A DNA stretch of 64,000 nt, from assembly GCA_016709445.1 (NCBI GenBank), contig JADJMV010000015.1, positions 62,001 through 126,000 on the forward strand, in the 5' to 3' direction. Shown here piece by piece: positions 45,103 to 55,600 of this stretch. The number at the start of each line of letters is the position of its first letter. Positions within the stretch are counted from its first letter, which is position 1. The stretch comes from Phycisphaerales bacterium (lineage in GTDB: Bacteria > Planctomycetota > Phycisphaerae > Phycisphaerales > UBA1924). The notes below the pieces were generated by a model. The model did no database searches, had not been told where the DNA came from, and worked only from the letters and a program-made list of their open reading frames with translations. Made by a program: the position numbers and the translations under genes.

Positions 45103-47628
45103 ATGACATGCCAGACATTCGCACTCCGGCTCGCCGCGATGACCGCCACACTGGTCCCGTCGTTCGCGCTGGCCCAGACACCCGCCGCCCCCGACAAGGC
45201 GACCGCCATGAGCAACAGCCACTACGTCTCGAACCGAGCGCCACTGGAGCCCAGCCGCCTGATCAAGCTGCCGATCGGGTCGATCCGACCGGAGGGATGG
45301 CTGCTCCACCAACTCCGCCTGCAGGCCGACGGATTCCACGGCCACCTGCGGGAAATCAGCCCCTGGCTCCGGCGCGAGGGCAACGCCTGGCTCGACCCCA
45401 ACGGCGTGGGTGACCGGGGATGGGAGGAGGTGCCGTATTGGCTCAAGGGGTATCTCAACTGCGCACTGGTCCTGAACGACAAGTCGATGCTGGACGAGGC
45501 GGTGGTCTGGATCGAGGGCGCACTCCAAAGCCAGCAGGCTGACGGATGGTTCGGCCCCGACAAGGGCCGCACGGGTCTGGCGACCAACCTCGAGGGCCGG
45601 GACGACCTCTGGCCAAACATGATCATGCTCTTCTGCCTGATCGACTACTACGACGTCTCCCATGACCAGCGCGTCATCGATCTCATGGACAGGTACTTCA
45701 AGTACCTCATGGAGGTCCCGGACGAGAAGTTCCTGATCGGATACTGGCCCAAGCTCCGCGGCGGCGACCAGCTCTTCGCCATCCACTGGCTCTACAACCG
45801 CACCGGCGAGGCCTGGCTCCTCGACCTGGCCGCAAAGACCCACCGCCTGACGGGGCGCTGGGACGAGGGCGTCATCGACTGGCACAACGTCAACGTGTCG
45901 CAGGCCTTCCGCGAGCCGACCCAATGGTGGGCGCAATCGCACGACGAGCGCGACCGCGAGGGCGCCGAGCGGGATTGGCGCGAGGTACGCGAGAAGTACG
46001 GCCAGGTGCCCGGCGGCATGTTCGGGGCCGACGAGAACGCCCGCCCGGGCTTCACCGACCCGCGACAGGCGATCGAGACCTGTGGGATCGTCGAGCAGAT
46101 GCTCAGCGACGAAATCCTGCTCTCCATTACCGGCGACATGGCATGGGCCGATCGCTGCGAGGACGTCGCGTTCAACGCGCTCCCCGCTGCCTTCACCGCC
46201 GACATGGGCGCTCTCCGGTACCTGACCGCCCCGAACCAGCCGGTCTCCGATGGGCTCAACCACGCCCCGGGGATCCAGAACAGCGGCCCCATGTTCCTCA
46301 TGAGCCCCCACCGCCATCGGTGCTGCCAGCACAACGCGGGCCATGGATGGCCCTACTTCGCCGAGCACCTCTGGTACGCCACGCCGGACAACGGGCTCGC
46401 CGCGGTCCTCTTCAGCGCCTGCTCCGTGACGGCGTCCGTCGGGCAGAACTCCGAGGTCACCATCACCGAGGAGACCGCCTACCCCTTCGAGGACACGATC
46501 CGATTCCGCATCGCCCTCTCCGGACCCGCGACCTTCCCGCTCGACCTCCGCATCCCCGGCTGGTGTGCGAACCCGGACATCCGCATCAACGGCCGCCAAG
46601 CGGGCGTCCCGGCGGCGCCCGGCTCGCTCGCCCGGCTCGACCGGACATGGGCCGACGGCGACACCGTGGAACTGCGCCTCCCAATGCAGACCCGCGTGCA
46701 GCAGTGGCCGGCCAACCACGGGTCGGTCTCGGTCGAACGGGGTCCACTCACCTATGCGTTGGACATCGGGGAGGATTATGAGCGAATCGACGACGCGGGC
46801 GCCCAAGACAAGGCGCTCTCAGATGCCGACGCCGCCGCGCTGAACAAGCGATGGCCCGCCTGGGAGATCCTGCCAACCGGGCCGTGGAACTATGGCTTGG
46901 CCCTGGGCGAGGATCCCGCTCGGGCGATCAAGGTTCGTCCCGGGAAGGCATTCGACGCGGCCGAGAGCCCCTGGACTCCGGCATCCACGCCCCTCAGTCT
47001 CGAGGCCCCAGCCCGCCTGATCCCCGAGTGGAAGCTCGATCGCTTCGGGCTGGCCGCGCCACTCCAGGATTCCCCCGCGGCGACGGACGCTCCGATCCAG
47101 GCCGTACGCCTCATCCCCATGGGTGCTGCCCGGATCCGGATCAGCGCCTTCCCGGTGGTCACCGTCGGGGCGGGGGGGCACGCATGGCAGACGCCGCAGG
47201 TGCCTCGCCAGCTCTTCCATGCTTCCGCATCGCAAACCTTTGATGGTGACGAGGTTGGGGCAATCGCCGACGGCGTCTCGCCCGCCAACTCGGCGGATCG
47301 CTCCATTCCTCGCCACACCTTCTGGCCGAACCGGGGCACGAAGGAGTGGCTGCAGGCCGGCTTCGATGCACCCCGGCGGGTCGCTTCGGTCTCGGTCTAC
47401 TGGTTTGATGATTCGGGGTCCGGCCAGTGCCGCGTCCCCGCCTCCTGGCGATTGCTCTATCGCCAGGGAGACCAGTGGAAGCCGGTCGCAACGAGCGACG
47501 CCTTCGGCGTTGCGCGTGACGACTGCAACACGGTGACTTTCGAGCCCGTGACGACCGACGCGATGCGGATCGAAGTCCAGCTCCAGCCCGGGTTCAGCGG
47601 AGGGGTCCTGGAGTGGTCGATCGAATAG
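45103..47628 (+). CDS. Exported GH127-type beta-L-arabinofuranosidase (DUF1680 family) with C-terminal beta domain
   Basis: From ATG 45103 the 841 residues start with a signal peptide (LRLAAMTATLVPSFALAQ). The (alpha/alpha) barrel of GH127 follows, with LRPEGWLLHQLRLQ-like text (SIRPEGWLLHQLRLQADGFHG), GWEEVPYWLKGYLNCALVL, and the catalytic zinc-cysteine site: Glu325-Thr-Cys327 (IETCGIVEQM) and Cys407-Cys408 (HRCCQHNAGHGW). These match the E-x-C and CC pairs of HypBA1-type enzymes that cleave beta-L-arabinofuranosides. The C-terminal extra 190 residues (FWPNRGTKEWLQAGFDAPRR ... VSVYWFDD) look like a discoidin/F5-8-type sandwich. A role in plant or algal polysaccharide use is inferred. Confidence 0.9.
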   Translation: MTCQTFALRLAAMTATLVPSFALAQTPAAPDKATAMSNSHYVSNRAPLEPSRLIKLPIGSIRPEGWLLHQLRLQADGFHGHLREISPWLRREGNAWLDPNGVGDRGWEEVPYWLKGYLNCALVLNDKSMLDEAVVWIEGALQSQQADGWFGPDKGRTGLATNLEGRDDLWPNMIMLFCLIDYYDVSHDQRVIDLMDRYFKYLMEVPDEKFLIGYWPKLRGGDQLFAIHWLYNRTGEAWLLDLAAKTHRLTGRWDEGVIDWHNVNVSQAFREPTQWWAQSHDERDREGAERDWREVREKYGQVPGGMFGADENARPGFTDPRQAIETCGIVEQMLSDEILLSITGDMAWADRCEDVAFNALPAAFTADMGALRYLTAPNQPVSDGLNHAPGIQNSGPMFLMSPHRHRCCQHNAGHGWPYFAEHLWYATPDNGLAAVLFSACSVTASVGQNSEVTITEETAYPFEDTIRFRIALSGPATFPLDLRIPGWCANPDIRINGRQAGVPAAPGSLARLDRTWADGDTVELRLPMQTRVQQWPANHGSVSVERGPLTYALDIGEDYERIDDAGAQDKALSDADAAALNKRWPAWEILPTGPWNYGLALGEDPARAIKVRPGKAFDAAESPWTPASTPLSLEAPARLIPEWKLDRFGLAAPLQDSPAATDAPIQAVRLIPMGAARIRISAFPVVTVGAGGHAWQTPQVPRQLFHASASQTFDGDEVGAIADGVSPANSADRSIPRHTFWPNRGTKEWLQAGFDAPRRVASVSVYWFDDSGSGQCRVPASWRLLYRQGDQWKPVATSDAFGVARDDCNTVTFEPVTTDAMRIEVQLQPGFSGGVLEWSIE

Positions 47629-47929
47629 GCGCCGGCGACTGCATACTCACGTCGATCGCTGCGTAGAAGCCGACATCCTCCGGCGCGGTAGGACCGTGCT
47701 CGCGCAATTTTCTCAGAGAAAACTCCGTCTCGCGCCCGGGACTGAGCCGACCCGAGGGTAACTTCACAAGTGTCCGTCGAATCTGGAGTTCGGATCAACG
47801 GATACTTGTGGGGCTAATGCACGTGACCGTCCAAACATCGCTCTCGTAGTCGGACCACACCGAGTTCATTGTCTGCCGAGCCACCTGGCGTCGCGGAGGG
47901 GCGTACGCGCAACCCAAGAGGAGAATCGA
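47629..47929 (+). promoter_or_regulatory. Intergenic region with two inverted repeats upstream of the FG-GAP protein
   Basis: There is no gene in these 301 nt. A 15-nt palindrome TTTTCTC-A-GAGAAAA (47708-47722) is unusual in this GC-rich DNA. A second inverted repeat, CACAAGTGTCCGT (47765-47777) and ACGGATACTTGTG (47798-47810), pairs over 13 bp with one G-U. Either could be an operator or leader structure for the gene at 47930. Confidence 0.45.
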
Positions 47930-50109
47930 ATGAAGCCTGAAATGCCTCGTGACGGCCGGAATCTCAGCCGGATCGCCGGCCTTGCAGCCGCGCTGCCGCT
48001 GCTCGCGGGCGCTCCCTGCCTGCTCGCCCAGCCGCTCGATTTGACCGAGAATTCCGCGGCAATCCCCGCCGACGCGAGCTCGGAAGACTCCTTCGGGCTG
48101 AGCGTCGCGGTGAGCGGCGACCTGGCCGTGATCGGAGCTCCCCGAGCCAACGGTTCGACCCCGGACTCGGGGGCCGCCTATCTCTACCGGAAGATTGCAG
48201 GGGTTTGGACGCCCGAGGCCAAGGTCTCGGCCGCCGCTGCAAACTCGCTCGACCGGTTCGGCACCTCGGTCGCCGCGGATGGCGACGTGGTGATTGTCGG
48301 AGCGTCGCTGGATGATGCCGGCGCGTTCAACGGGGGCGCGGCCTACATCTACCGGCTGGGGCTCTCGGGCTGGCAGCAGGAGGCGGTGCTGCTCGCGCCC
48401 GACGGGGCGTCGAACGACGCGTTCGGGACCTCGGTCTCGGTGAGCGGCGATGTCGCCCTCGTCGGCGCCCCAAACGACGATGACGGCACCTCGAACACGG
48501 GCTCGGTCTACGTTTATCGTTTCAACGGGGTGGTCTGGAATTACGAGACGAAGCTCACGGTTGCCGGGGCCGCGGCCGGCGCAGCTGGGCACCTCGATCG
48601 CCCTGCATGGGCGCCACGGCGATCGCGGGAGCCCCGTTCCAGAGCAGCACGGGCGTCGCCTATGCGTTCCAGGCGACGGACGCCGGCTCCGGTGTGGTCT
48701 GGTCCCGTACCGCGACCATCACGCCCTCTGACCCCGAGGCGTCGGAGCAGTTCGGGTTCTCTGTGGCGTACGACGGCGACTACGCCATGGTCGGTGCGCC
48801 TCTTGACGATTTCGAGTTGTCCGGCGGCGGCACCGTGCTCAACTCGGGCTCGGCCTACCTCTTCGCCTATGACGGGGCTGCGTGGACGGAGGAGGCCAAG
48901 CTGACTCGCGCCGGCGGCGGGGCCGCATCGGATTACTTCGGGTACTCGGTCTCCATGCATGCGGGGCGCGCGGTCGCCGGCGCCTACCAGGTGGACAGCG
49001 GCGCCGGGAGCGACACCGGGGCGGCGTACTCCTTCGTCCTCGATGGATCGTCGTGGGTTGAGGAGGCGATGCTGAGCCCCTCCGACCCGATGCCCGGGAG
49101 CTTCTTTGGCTATTCGGTCGCGTCGGGCGACACAACCCTCGTGGGCGCCTGGGGTCAGGTCCCGCCGGGCGGGCTCGGAGCCCGCTACGGAGCCGCGTAC
49201 CTTTTCGAACTCGGCCCGGTCGGCGACGTCGATACCGATGGCGACGGGCTCACGGACGGTGACGAGAACACCATCTACGGAACCGATCCGCTGCTCGCCG
49301 ACACGGACGGCGATGGGCTCAGCGACGGCGACGAGGTCCTGACCTTCCTGACCGACCCCCTCCTGGCCGACACCGACGGCGACACACTCGGCGACGGCTA
49401 TGAGATCAGCCTGCAGGCCTTCGGGAACTGCCCCAGCCCGCTGCTCGCCGACAGCGACGACGACGGGCTGACCGACGACATCGAGCTGGCATTCATCCCC
49501 GCGCTCGACCCCTGCGACGCCGACTACGACAACGACGGCCTGAGCGACGGGAACGAGGCACTCGCGGGGACCGACCCGACCGTGCCCGACACCGACGGTG
49601 ACGGCCTGCTCGACGGCACAGAGGTCGACATGGCCCAGAGCGGTCCGTGCCCGGATCCCCTGGTCGCCGACAGCGATGGGGACGGCCTCGCCGACGGCGC
49701 CGAGGTGGACGCCGGGACCGACCTGTGCAACCCCGACACCGACGGCGACGGGGCGAACGATGCGATCGACCCGACTCCGACCGTCCCGGGGGTGAGTTCC
49801 GGCCTGATCGAGGACTGGCTCCGCGAGCTCTCCGATGAGGCCCAGGACTTCAACCTGTCGCTCTTCGACGCCCCCAACAACAACGCGGCCCGTGGACGCC
49901 GCCTCCTGGTGATCATCCAGCTGGACCTGGCCGCGAAGGCCACCAGCCGCGGGCGTTTCCTGTTCGCGATCCTCGATCTCGAGCTGCTCCGGGCCCGGAT
50001 CGACGGCGACTCGCATCCCAAGGACTGGATGAACCCCTCGCCCGAGCAGGCTCAACTGCTCCAGGACATCGATCTGGCGATCAGTTGGCTCGAGTACGAA
50101 CTCGAGTAG
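47930..50109 (+). CDS. Exported FG-GAP repeat / thrombospondin type 3 repeat protein, apparent frameshifts
   Basis: A signal peptide (IAGLAAALPLLAGAPCLLAQ) is followed by integrin-like FG-GAP repeats (DSFGLSVAVSGDLAVIGAP, DRFGTSVAADGDVVIVGAS, DAFGTSVSVSGDVALVGAP, EQFGFSVAYDGDYAMVGAP, DYFGYSVSMHAGRAVAGAY). Calcium-binding TSP3 repeats follow (DTDGDGLTDGDE, DTDGDGLSDGDE, DSDGDGLADGAE), then a short helical C-terminus. The frame changes near 48575-48582 and again near 48609-48613. Between them a third frame reads AQLGTSIALHG, the expected repeat text, so two single-base errors explain it. The corrected protein is about 725 residues. It is probably a cell-surface adhesion or structural protein. 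Confidence 0.8.
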
Positions 50110-50136
50110 GAACACCGCACCGAGCACTCCAAATCA

Positions 50137-50172
50137 GGACGGGTGGGCCGATTGGCCCGCCCGTCCCTTTTT
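50137..50172 (+). terminator. Rho-independent terminator after the FG-GAP gene
   Basis: GGACGGGTGGGCC (50137-50149), loop GATT and GGCCCGCCCGTCC (50154-50166) form a 13-bp stem with one G-U. A T-run at 50168-50172 follows. It lies 28 nt after the stop at 50109 and 26 nt beyond the convergent OPT gene stop, so it may serve both strands. Confidence 0.88.
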
Positions 50173-50197
50173 GTTCAGGCTCACTCGGTGCCGGATG

Positions 50198-52363
50198 TCA
50201 ACCTGCGGCATTGCTGTGGAACATGAATCCAACGATCGTGGCGGCGATCGCGACAACCGCGGCCATGAGTGACTCACCGGCAACAATCCCAGAAGCGACC
50301 GGGATCGTGTACTTCTCGGCAGAAGGCTTGTGCATCACCGTCCAAATCCAAGCGATGACCGCCCCGATCGCGAAGCCGAGGGCGTTATACCAAGGTACGA
50401 CCCAGGCCAGGCCAAGTCCCATGGCCGAGGGAACAAAGCGACGAGCCTTCGAGGGCAGCACCGCCTGGATGAGGGGCAGGGCGATGCCCAAGAGACCTCC
50501 GACCAAGATTGCGACCTGCGCGGTCTTGGGGATGGAGTGCAACCCCTGGGTCAGGGCGCGGGCGACGGCTTCCCACATCTTTGCGGCCGGCGGATGCATC
50601 GCGTCGAAAACCTGAGCGTTCGGAACCATGAGGTACCACGCCGGGACAATGACGAGCGTTCCGAAAAAGATCCCGAAGAATTGGGCAAGGAATTGCTTCC
50701 GCGGGTTTGCCCCGAGGAGGTACCCGCTCTTCAGGTCGGTGAGCAGATCCGCCGAGGCGCCACCCGCGGCTGCGGTGGTACCCGCCGACATGAGATTGGG
50801 CACGATCTGACCCTTGGCGAGCACCGCATACACCAGCTGCGTGACCTTGCCCATCGCTCCAATCGGGGTCGTGTCTGTCTCGCCCGTCGCACGGCAGCAG
50901 ACCAGCGCGATCGGGTAGGTCATCACAACCGACACGAGCCCGAGCCACCAGGACATCTTGAATGCGATCGACATCAGGACGACGAGACCGATGGTGATCG
51001 GGATCATGCCGATGACCATCCAGGACATGGGAACTTCGAGCTTCTTCATCTCCGCCAGGTCTGCGGTATTGGCACCGGGCGCAGCCGACTTGCCCCGCAC
51101 AAATGCCCGCGCGATGGTCTTCCATCCCATCGCGACGGCCGTAAGGCTGGAAAAGACCATGATCGAAGTGCCACCCCACAAGGCCCAATTGACGGGATAG
51201 AAACCAAATCCGGCGTCCGGATCGTTGAGACGACTCACCTCGCCGCCCTCTTTGATGTACGTGCCAAGTTCCTTGATGGAAGTCGAATAGGTCGGGTTGA
51301 TACCCCAGCGGTCATCGGAGGCGCGGATGGCATCGATGTACTCTGGATGGCTGTTGACCTGGTCGATGTCGTACTGGAGCATCGCGGGGGCCGCAAGAAA
51401 ATAGAGCCCCGCCGAGCCCGCCAGCATGGAGAGCGACACGCGCAGGCCGACGATCATCCCCGCCGCGACAAGCAAGAGGCTCGGCTCGAATCCCCAGCCC
51501 GTCACTCCGATATTCCGGAATTTCGAGCTCAGCCATGTGGTGTTCGCGTTGAGCAATTCAGGGATCCGAAAGGGGAATTCAGAGAACTTTTTGAGTGTCG
51601 CGGTAGAGATCTTGCCAACCCCATGCAAGGCCTCGAGTACTGTCGGGTAGGTGCGGAAGAGCGCCAACGCCATACCGCAGAACAGAGCGACGATGAGCGC
51701 ATTGGCCTTTTGAGCCGCTTCCGCCCCCTGGGAATAGAGCGAACGGAGGGTCGCCGCGGCCGCAATGCCGCTCGGGAACCGTAGCTGCTCGTGATTGATC
51801 ATCTGCCGTTTCATGGGCACGGCGATGAAGACGCCGAGCGCTGCCGTCAGGAAGACGAAGGGCACCATCCAATACCAGGGGAAGTGCTCCCGCTGAATCA
51901 GCAACAACGCGCCGAAGGCCGTGCCGATCGTCCCGCCCGTCGAGTAGCCCGCCGCCGAGGCGGTCGATTGCATGCAGTTGTTCTCGAGGATCGACATCTT
52001 CGAGAGGCGATTGCCGGAGACAGCTCTCGCCCCGTTCCAGATCACGTAGGAGAGGATGCAGGCCGTGATCGCGACCCCGAACGCCCAGCCCAGCTTGATC
52101 GTCGTGTACAGGTTCGAGATGGACATTGCCATCCCGATCACGGCCCCCATCAGCACGGCCCGGAGCGTGAGCTGCGGCACGCGCTCCCCCCGGTAGATGT
52201 GCGTGTACCAGAAGTGGTCCTTCTCCTCCGGCGTGGCGTCCTCGGGGAGCGGGGGCAGCTCTTCAAAGGTCGGCGCGACCTGGTAGGCCTCGAGGTCAAA
52301 CTCGGCGCCAATGGGGTCGCTCTGCGGCACGCGGGGCTGCTGAGGACTCGACTCGTTGTTCAT
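50198..52363 (-). CDS. OPT family oligopeptide transporter
   Basis: The 721-residue polytopic membrane protein has some 14-16 hydrophobic segments and the OPT features NLYTTIKLGWAFGVAITACIL, ENNCMQSTASAAGYSTGGTIG and later GAMGKVTQLVYAVLAKGQIV with PVASGIVAGESLMAAVVAI near the end. Family members import peptides or metal-chelate complexes by proton symport. The soluble N-terminus is Pro/Glu-rich. It stands alone on the minus strand, divergent from the BNR protein gene. Substrate is unknown. Confidence 0.93.
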   Translation of the reverse strand: MNNESSPQQPRVPQSDPIGAEFDLEAYQVAPTFEELPPLPEDATPEEKDHFWYTHIYRGERVPQLTLRAVLMGAVIGMAMSISNLYTTIKLGWAFGVAITACILSYVIWNGARAVSGNRLSKMSILENNCMQSTASAAGYSTGGTIGTAFGALLLIQREHFPWYWMVPFVFLTAALGVFIAVPMKRQMINHEQLRFPSGIAAAATLRSLYSQGAEAAQKANALIVALFCGMALALFRTYPTVLEALHGVGKISTATLKKFSEFPFRIPELLNANTTWLSSKFRNIGVTGWGFEPSLLLVAAGMIVGLRVSLSMLAGSAGLYFLAAPAMLQYDIDQVNSHPEYIDAIRASDDRWGINPTYSTSIKELGTYIKEGGEVSRLNDPDAGFGFYPVNWALWGGTSIMVFSSLTAVAMGWKTIARAFVRGKSAAPGANTADLAEMKKLEVPMSWMVIGMIPITIGLVVLMSIAFKMSWWLGLVSVVMTYPIALVCCRATGETDTTPIGAMGKVTQLVYAVLAKGQIVPNLMSAGTTAAAGGASADLLTDLKSGYLLGANPRKQFLAQFFGIFFGTLVIVPAWYLMVPNAQVFDAMHPPAAKMWEAVARALTQGLHSIPKTAQVAILVGGLLGIALPLIQAVLPSKARRFVPSAMGLGLAWVVPWYNALGFAIGAVIAWIWTVMHKPSAEKYTIPVASGIVAGESLMAAVVAIAATIVGFMFHSNAAG

Positions 52364-52656
52364 GGTCGCTGCTCCGCCGGCTCGTCCGGATGCTCGGTCG
52401 ATGGGAGGGTCCGAAGCTTCAGGCTACCATAGCGGTTTCCGTCGCCGCAAGGGGCCTTGCAGCCGAGCCGCCCGGCCGAGCCCGGCGAAACGGTCCGGCA
52501 AACCCAGGCGCAGGGCCTGCGCATCCCACCCGGCCTGAGCGCCGAAGAGGCCGATAACCCGGCCCCAAGGCTTCACCGGCTGTGCCAACGCCTCGAAGCT
52601 GTAGCATGGGCCAGGGGTCTACGCCAAGCCGCGCTCCCCATCCCGGAGCTCCCGAC
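52364..52656. promoter_or_regulatory. Divergent promoter region with short palindromes
   Basis: This 293-nt space separates two divergent genes and must hold both promoters. It contains the palindromes GCAAGG-GG-CCTTGC (52447-52460) and GCGCAGG-G-CCTGCGC (52508-52522). No clear -35/-10 pair is seen. Confidence 0.35.
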
Positions 52657-55600
52657 ATGCCCACACGCCATCTCAGGCCGCTCGTCCTGCTCGTCCTTTC
52701 CGCTCTCGGCGCACTCGCCCCGGCCCAGCCGGCTCCCGCCGGCCCGCCCACTTGGGCCGACGCCGTGCACTGGCGCGCGCTGGGTCCCGCCAACATGAGC
52801 GGTCGGATCACCGACTTCGCGGTCTACGAACCCGACCCCACCACGTGGTATGTCGCGACGGCCGGTGGCGGCCTGCTCAAGACCACCAACGACGGCCTCA
52901 CCTTCGAGCATCAGTTCGAGCACCAGGGCGCCAGCTCCATCGGCGCCGTCGCCGTCGCCGCGACCGATCCGAACATCGTCTGGGTCGGCACCGGCGAGAA
53001 CAACCCCCGCAACAGCGTCTCCTGGGGAGACGGTGTGTACAAGTCGACCGACGGCGGCAAGACCTGGGAGCACAAGGGGCTCGAGAAGTCCTTCCAGGTC
53101 GGGGACGTGCTGATCCATCCGACCGACCCCAACACCGTCTTCGTCGGCACGCTCGGACGTCTCTGGGGCCCGAGCCTCGACCGAGGGCTGTACAAGACCA
53201 CCGACGGGGGCGAACACTGGGAAAAGATCCTCTTCGTCGACGACAAGACCGGTGTGATCGACCTCGCCATGGACCCGGAGAACCCCGACGTCATCCTCTG
53301 CGCCATGTGGGAGCGCGGACGCGACGAGTTCGACACCAACGACCCCGCCACCCGTTACGGGGAGGGGAGCGGCCTCTACCGCACGACTGATGGCGGCGCG
53401 ACCTGGAACAGGATCGCCGCGGGCCTGCCCACGGTGAAGCTCGGCCGCCTCGGCATCGACTGGTCTCGGTCCGAACCGCACACCGTCTACATGCTCGTCG
53501 ACTCGGAGAAGATCGGCGAGGGCATCCCCAACGCCGGCTACGCGGGCCTCACCGGCGTCGACGCGGATGCGGGGGCACGCATCCGAACAGTGGTTGACGA
53601 CGGCCCGGCGGCCAAGGCCGGCCTCAAGCCCGACGACATCGTCGTCGAGGTCGGCGGCGTCAATATCGCCAACTACGACGACCTTCTCTCGGAGATCCGG
53701 GTGCACCAGGCGGGCACGACCGCCCCGTTCACGGTGGCCCGCGCGGGCGAGATCGTCCAGCTCGACGTGACCTTCGCCGAGAGTCCCAATCCGGATCAGA
53801 AGCCCTTCACCCAGGACCTCGATGGCCAGCGCGCCGACATCATGGATCAGCAGGGCGACGAGGGGTTCCAGAGCGGCGGCCTCTTCAAATCGACCGACGC
53901 CGGCGAGACCTGGACCCGCATCAACAGCGTCAACCCGCGGCCGATGTACTTCTCCCTGCTCCGCATCGATCCGCAAGACGCGAAGCACATCTGGGTCGGC
54001 GGAGTGGTGATGCAGAAGTCCGAGGATGGTGGCAAGACCTTCAAGCGGCACGAGGAGTCGATCGTCCACGCCGACCAGCACGCGATGTGGATCGACCCGC
54101 GCGACGGCCGCCACGTCATCCTCGGGTGCGACGGCGGCATCTATGTCTCCCGCGACCGCGGCGAGCACTGGGACCACCGCAACAACGTCGACATCGGCCA
54201 GTTCTACCACGTGGCGATCGACAACCGCCCGCTCTACAACGTCTACGGGGGCCTGCAGGACAATGGGTCCTGGGGCGGCCCAAACCGGACCCGCTCCGAC
54301 CGGGGTCCCGACAATACCGACTGGTTCCGGATCGGCGGGGGCGACGGCTTCGTCTGCGCCGTAGACCCGGAGGACCCCGACCAGCTCTACGCCGAGAGCC
54401 AGAACGGCGGAATGATCCGCTACAACCTGCGCACCGGTGAGCAATCCGGCATCCGCGCCCGTGCCCCGCGTGGCGTCGAGTATCGGTTCAGCTGGAAGAC
54501 GCCGTTCGCGCTGAGCCATTTCAATTCCCGCGTCTACTACACCGCGGGGAACTTCCTCTTTCGCTCCCTCAATCGGGGCGAGTCGCTCATCCGCATCAGC
54601 CCGGAGATCACGCGTACGGGGCGGGGCACCGCGACAGCCCTGTCGGAGTCTCCTCTCGACGAGGGGGTGATCTACGTCGGCTCCGACGACGGATCGCTCT
54701 GGGTCACCCGCAACGGCGGGGCCGAATGGTCGAACATCATCTACCCGAGGGAGCCCGACAAGGAACCGGCAAAGCCCGAGCAGCCCGAGGCGGGCGCCGA
54801 GGAATCGCCTACTCCGGCGACGGCCGACTCCGCCGCAGGCGCGGCGACCCCTGACGCTGGGGCACCGACAGCCGAGCCTCAGCCCGCGGACACCCAAGCC
54901 GATCAGTCCCCGTCGCCAGCCGCGGAGGGCGAAGAGGCTCCGGCCTCGACAGACCAACCAACCCCCGCAACCCAGCCCGGAGCGCCGGAGGGCGAACCGA
55001 CCGCCGACGCGGCCCAGCCCGATGCAGTCCAGACCGACGCAAACACGCCGACTGCGCCGCCCGCCAGCCAGGATGCAACGCAGGCCCAACCCCCGACGGC
55101 CGCCGCGGGCCAACCGGAGGCGCGTCCAGCCCGGGGCGGGCGCGGAGGTGCGGGGTTCTTCCAACGCCTCGATGCCAACGGCGACGGCAAACTCGCCGGC
55201 GATGAGATTCCCGAGCGACTCCGCCCGGCGCTGGCCGCCGCGGACAAGGACGGCGATGGCGCGCTCACCGAGGCCGAGTTCGCGGCTGCGATGCCGCAAC
55301 GTGGACGCCCGGGCGGACCGGCGGGTGGGCCACCCGCCGAAGCCGGGCAGGGCATCAACCCGGCGGGGGACCGCCCACCGGGACAACCCGGGCAGAGCGG
55401 CCCCGCGGCCGCCGGTCGGCGCGGTGGCGCCGGCGCTCCGGGGGGTCGGGCGGGGGGTCGATCGGGGGGAGCGACCGATCGCCCGTTCCGGATCGTGCCG
55501 CTCGGCGGCGAGCCCGAGCCGGCGCGCGAATCCGGGGCCAGGCCCGACGACCCGATCGCCGGCGAATGGGCACTGAAGACGCAGAGCCCGCGCGGTGAGG

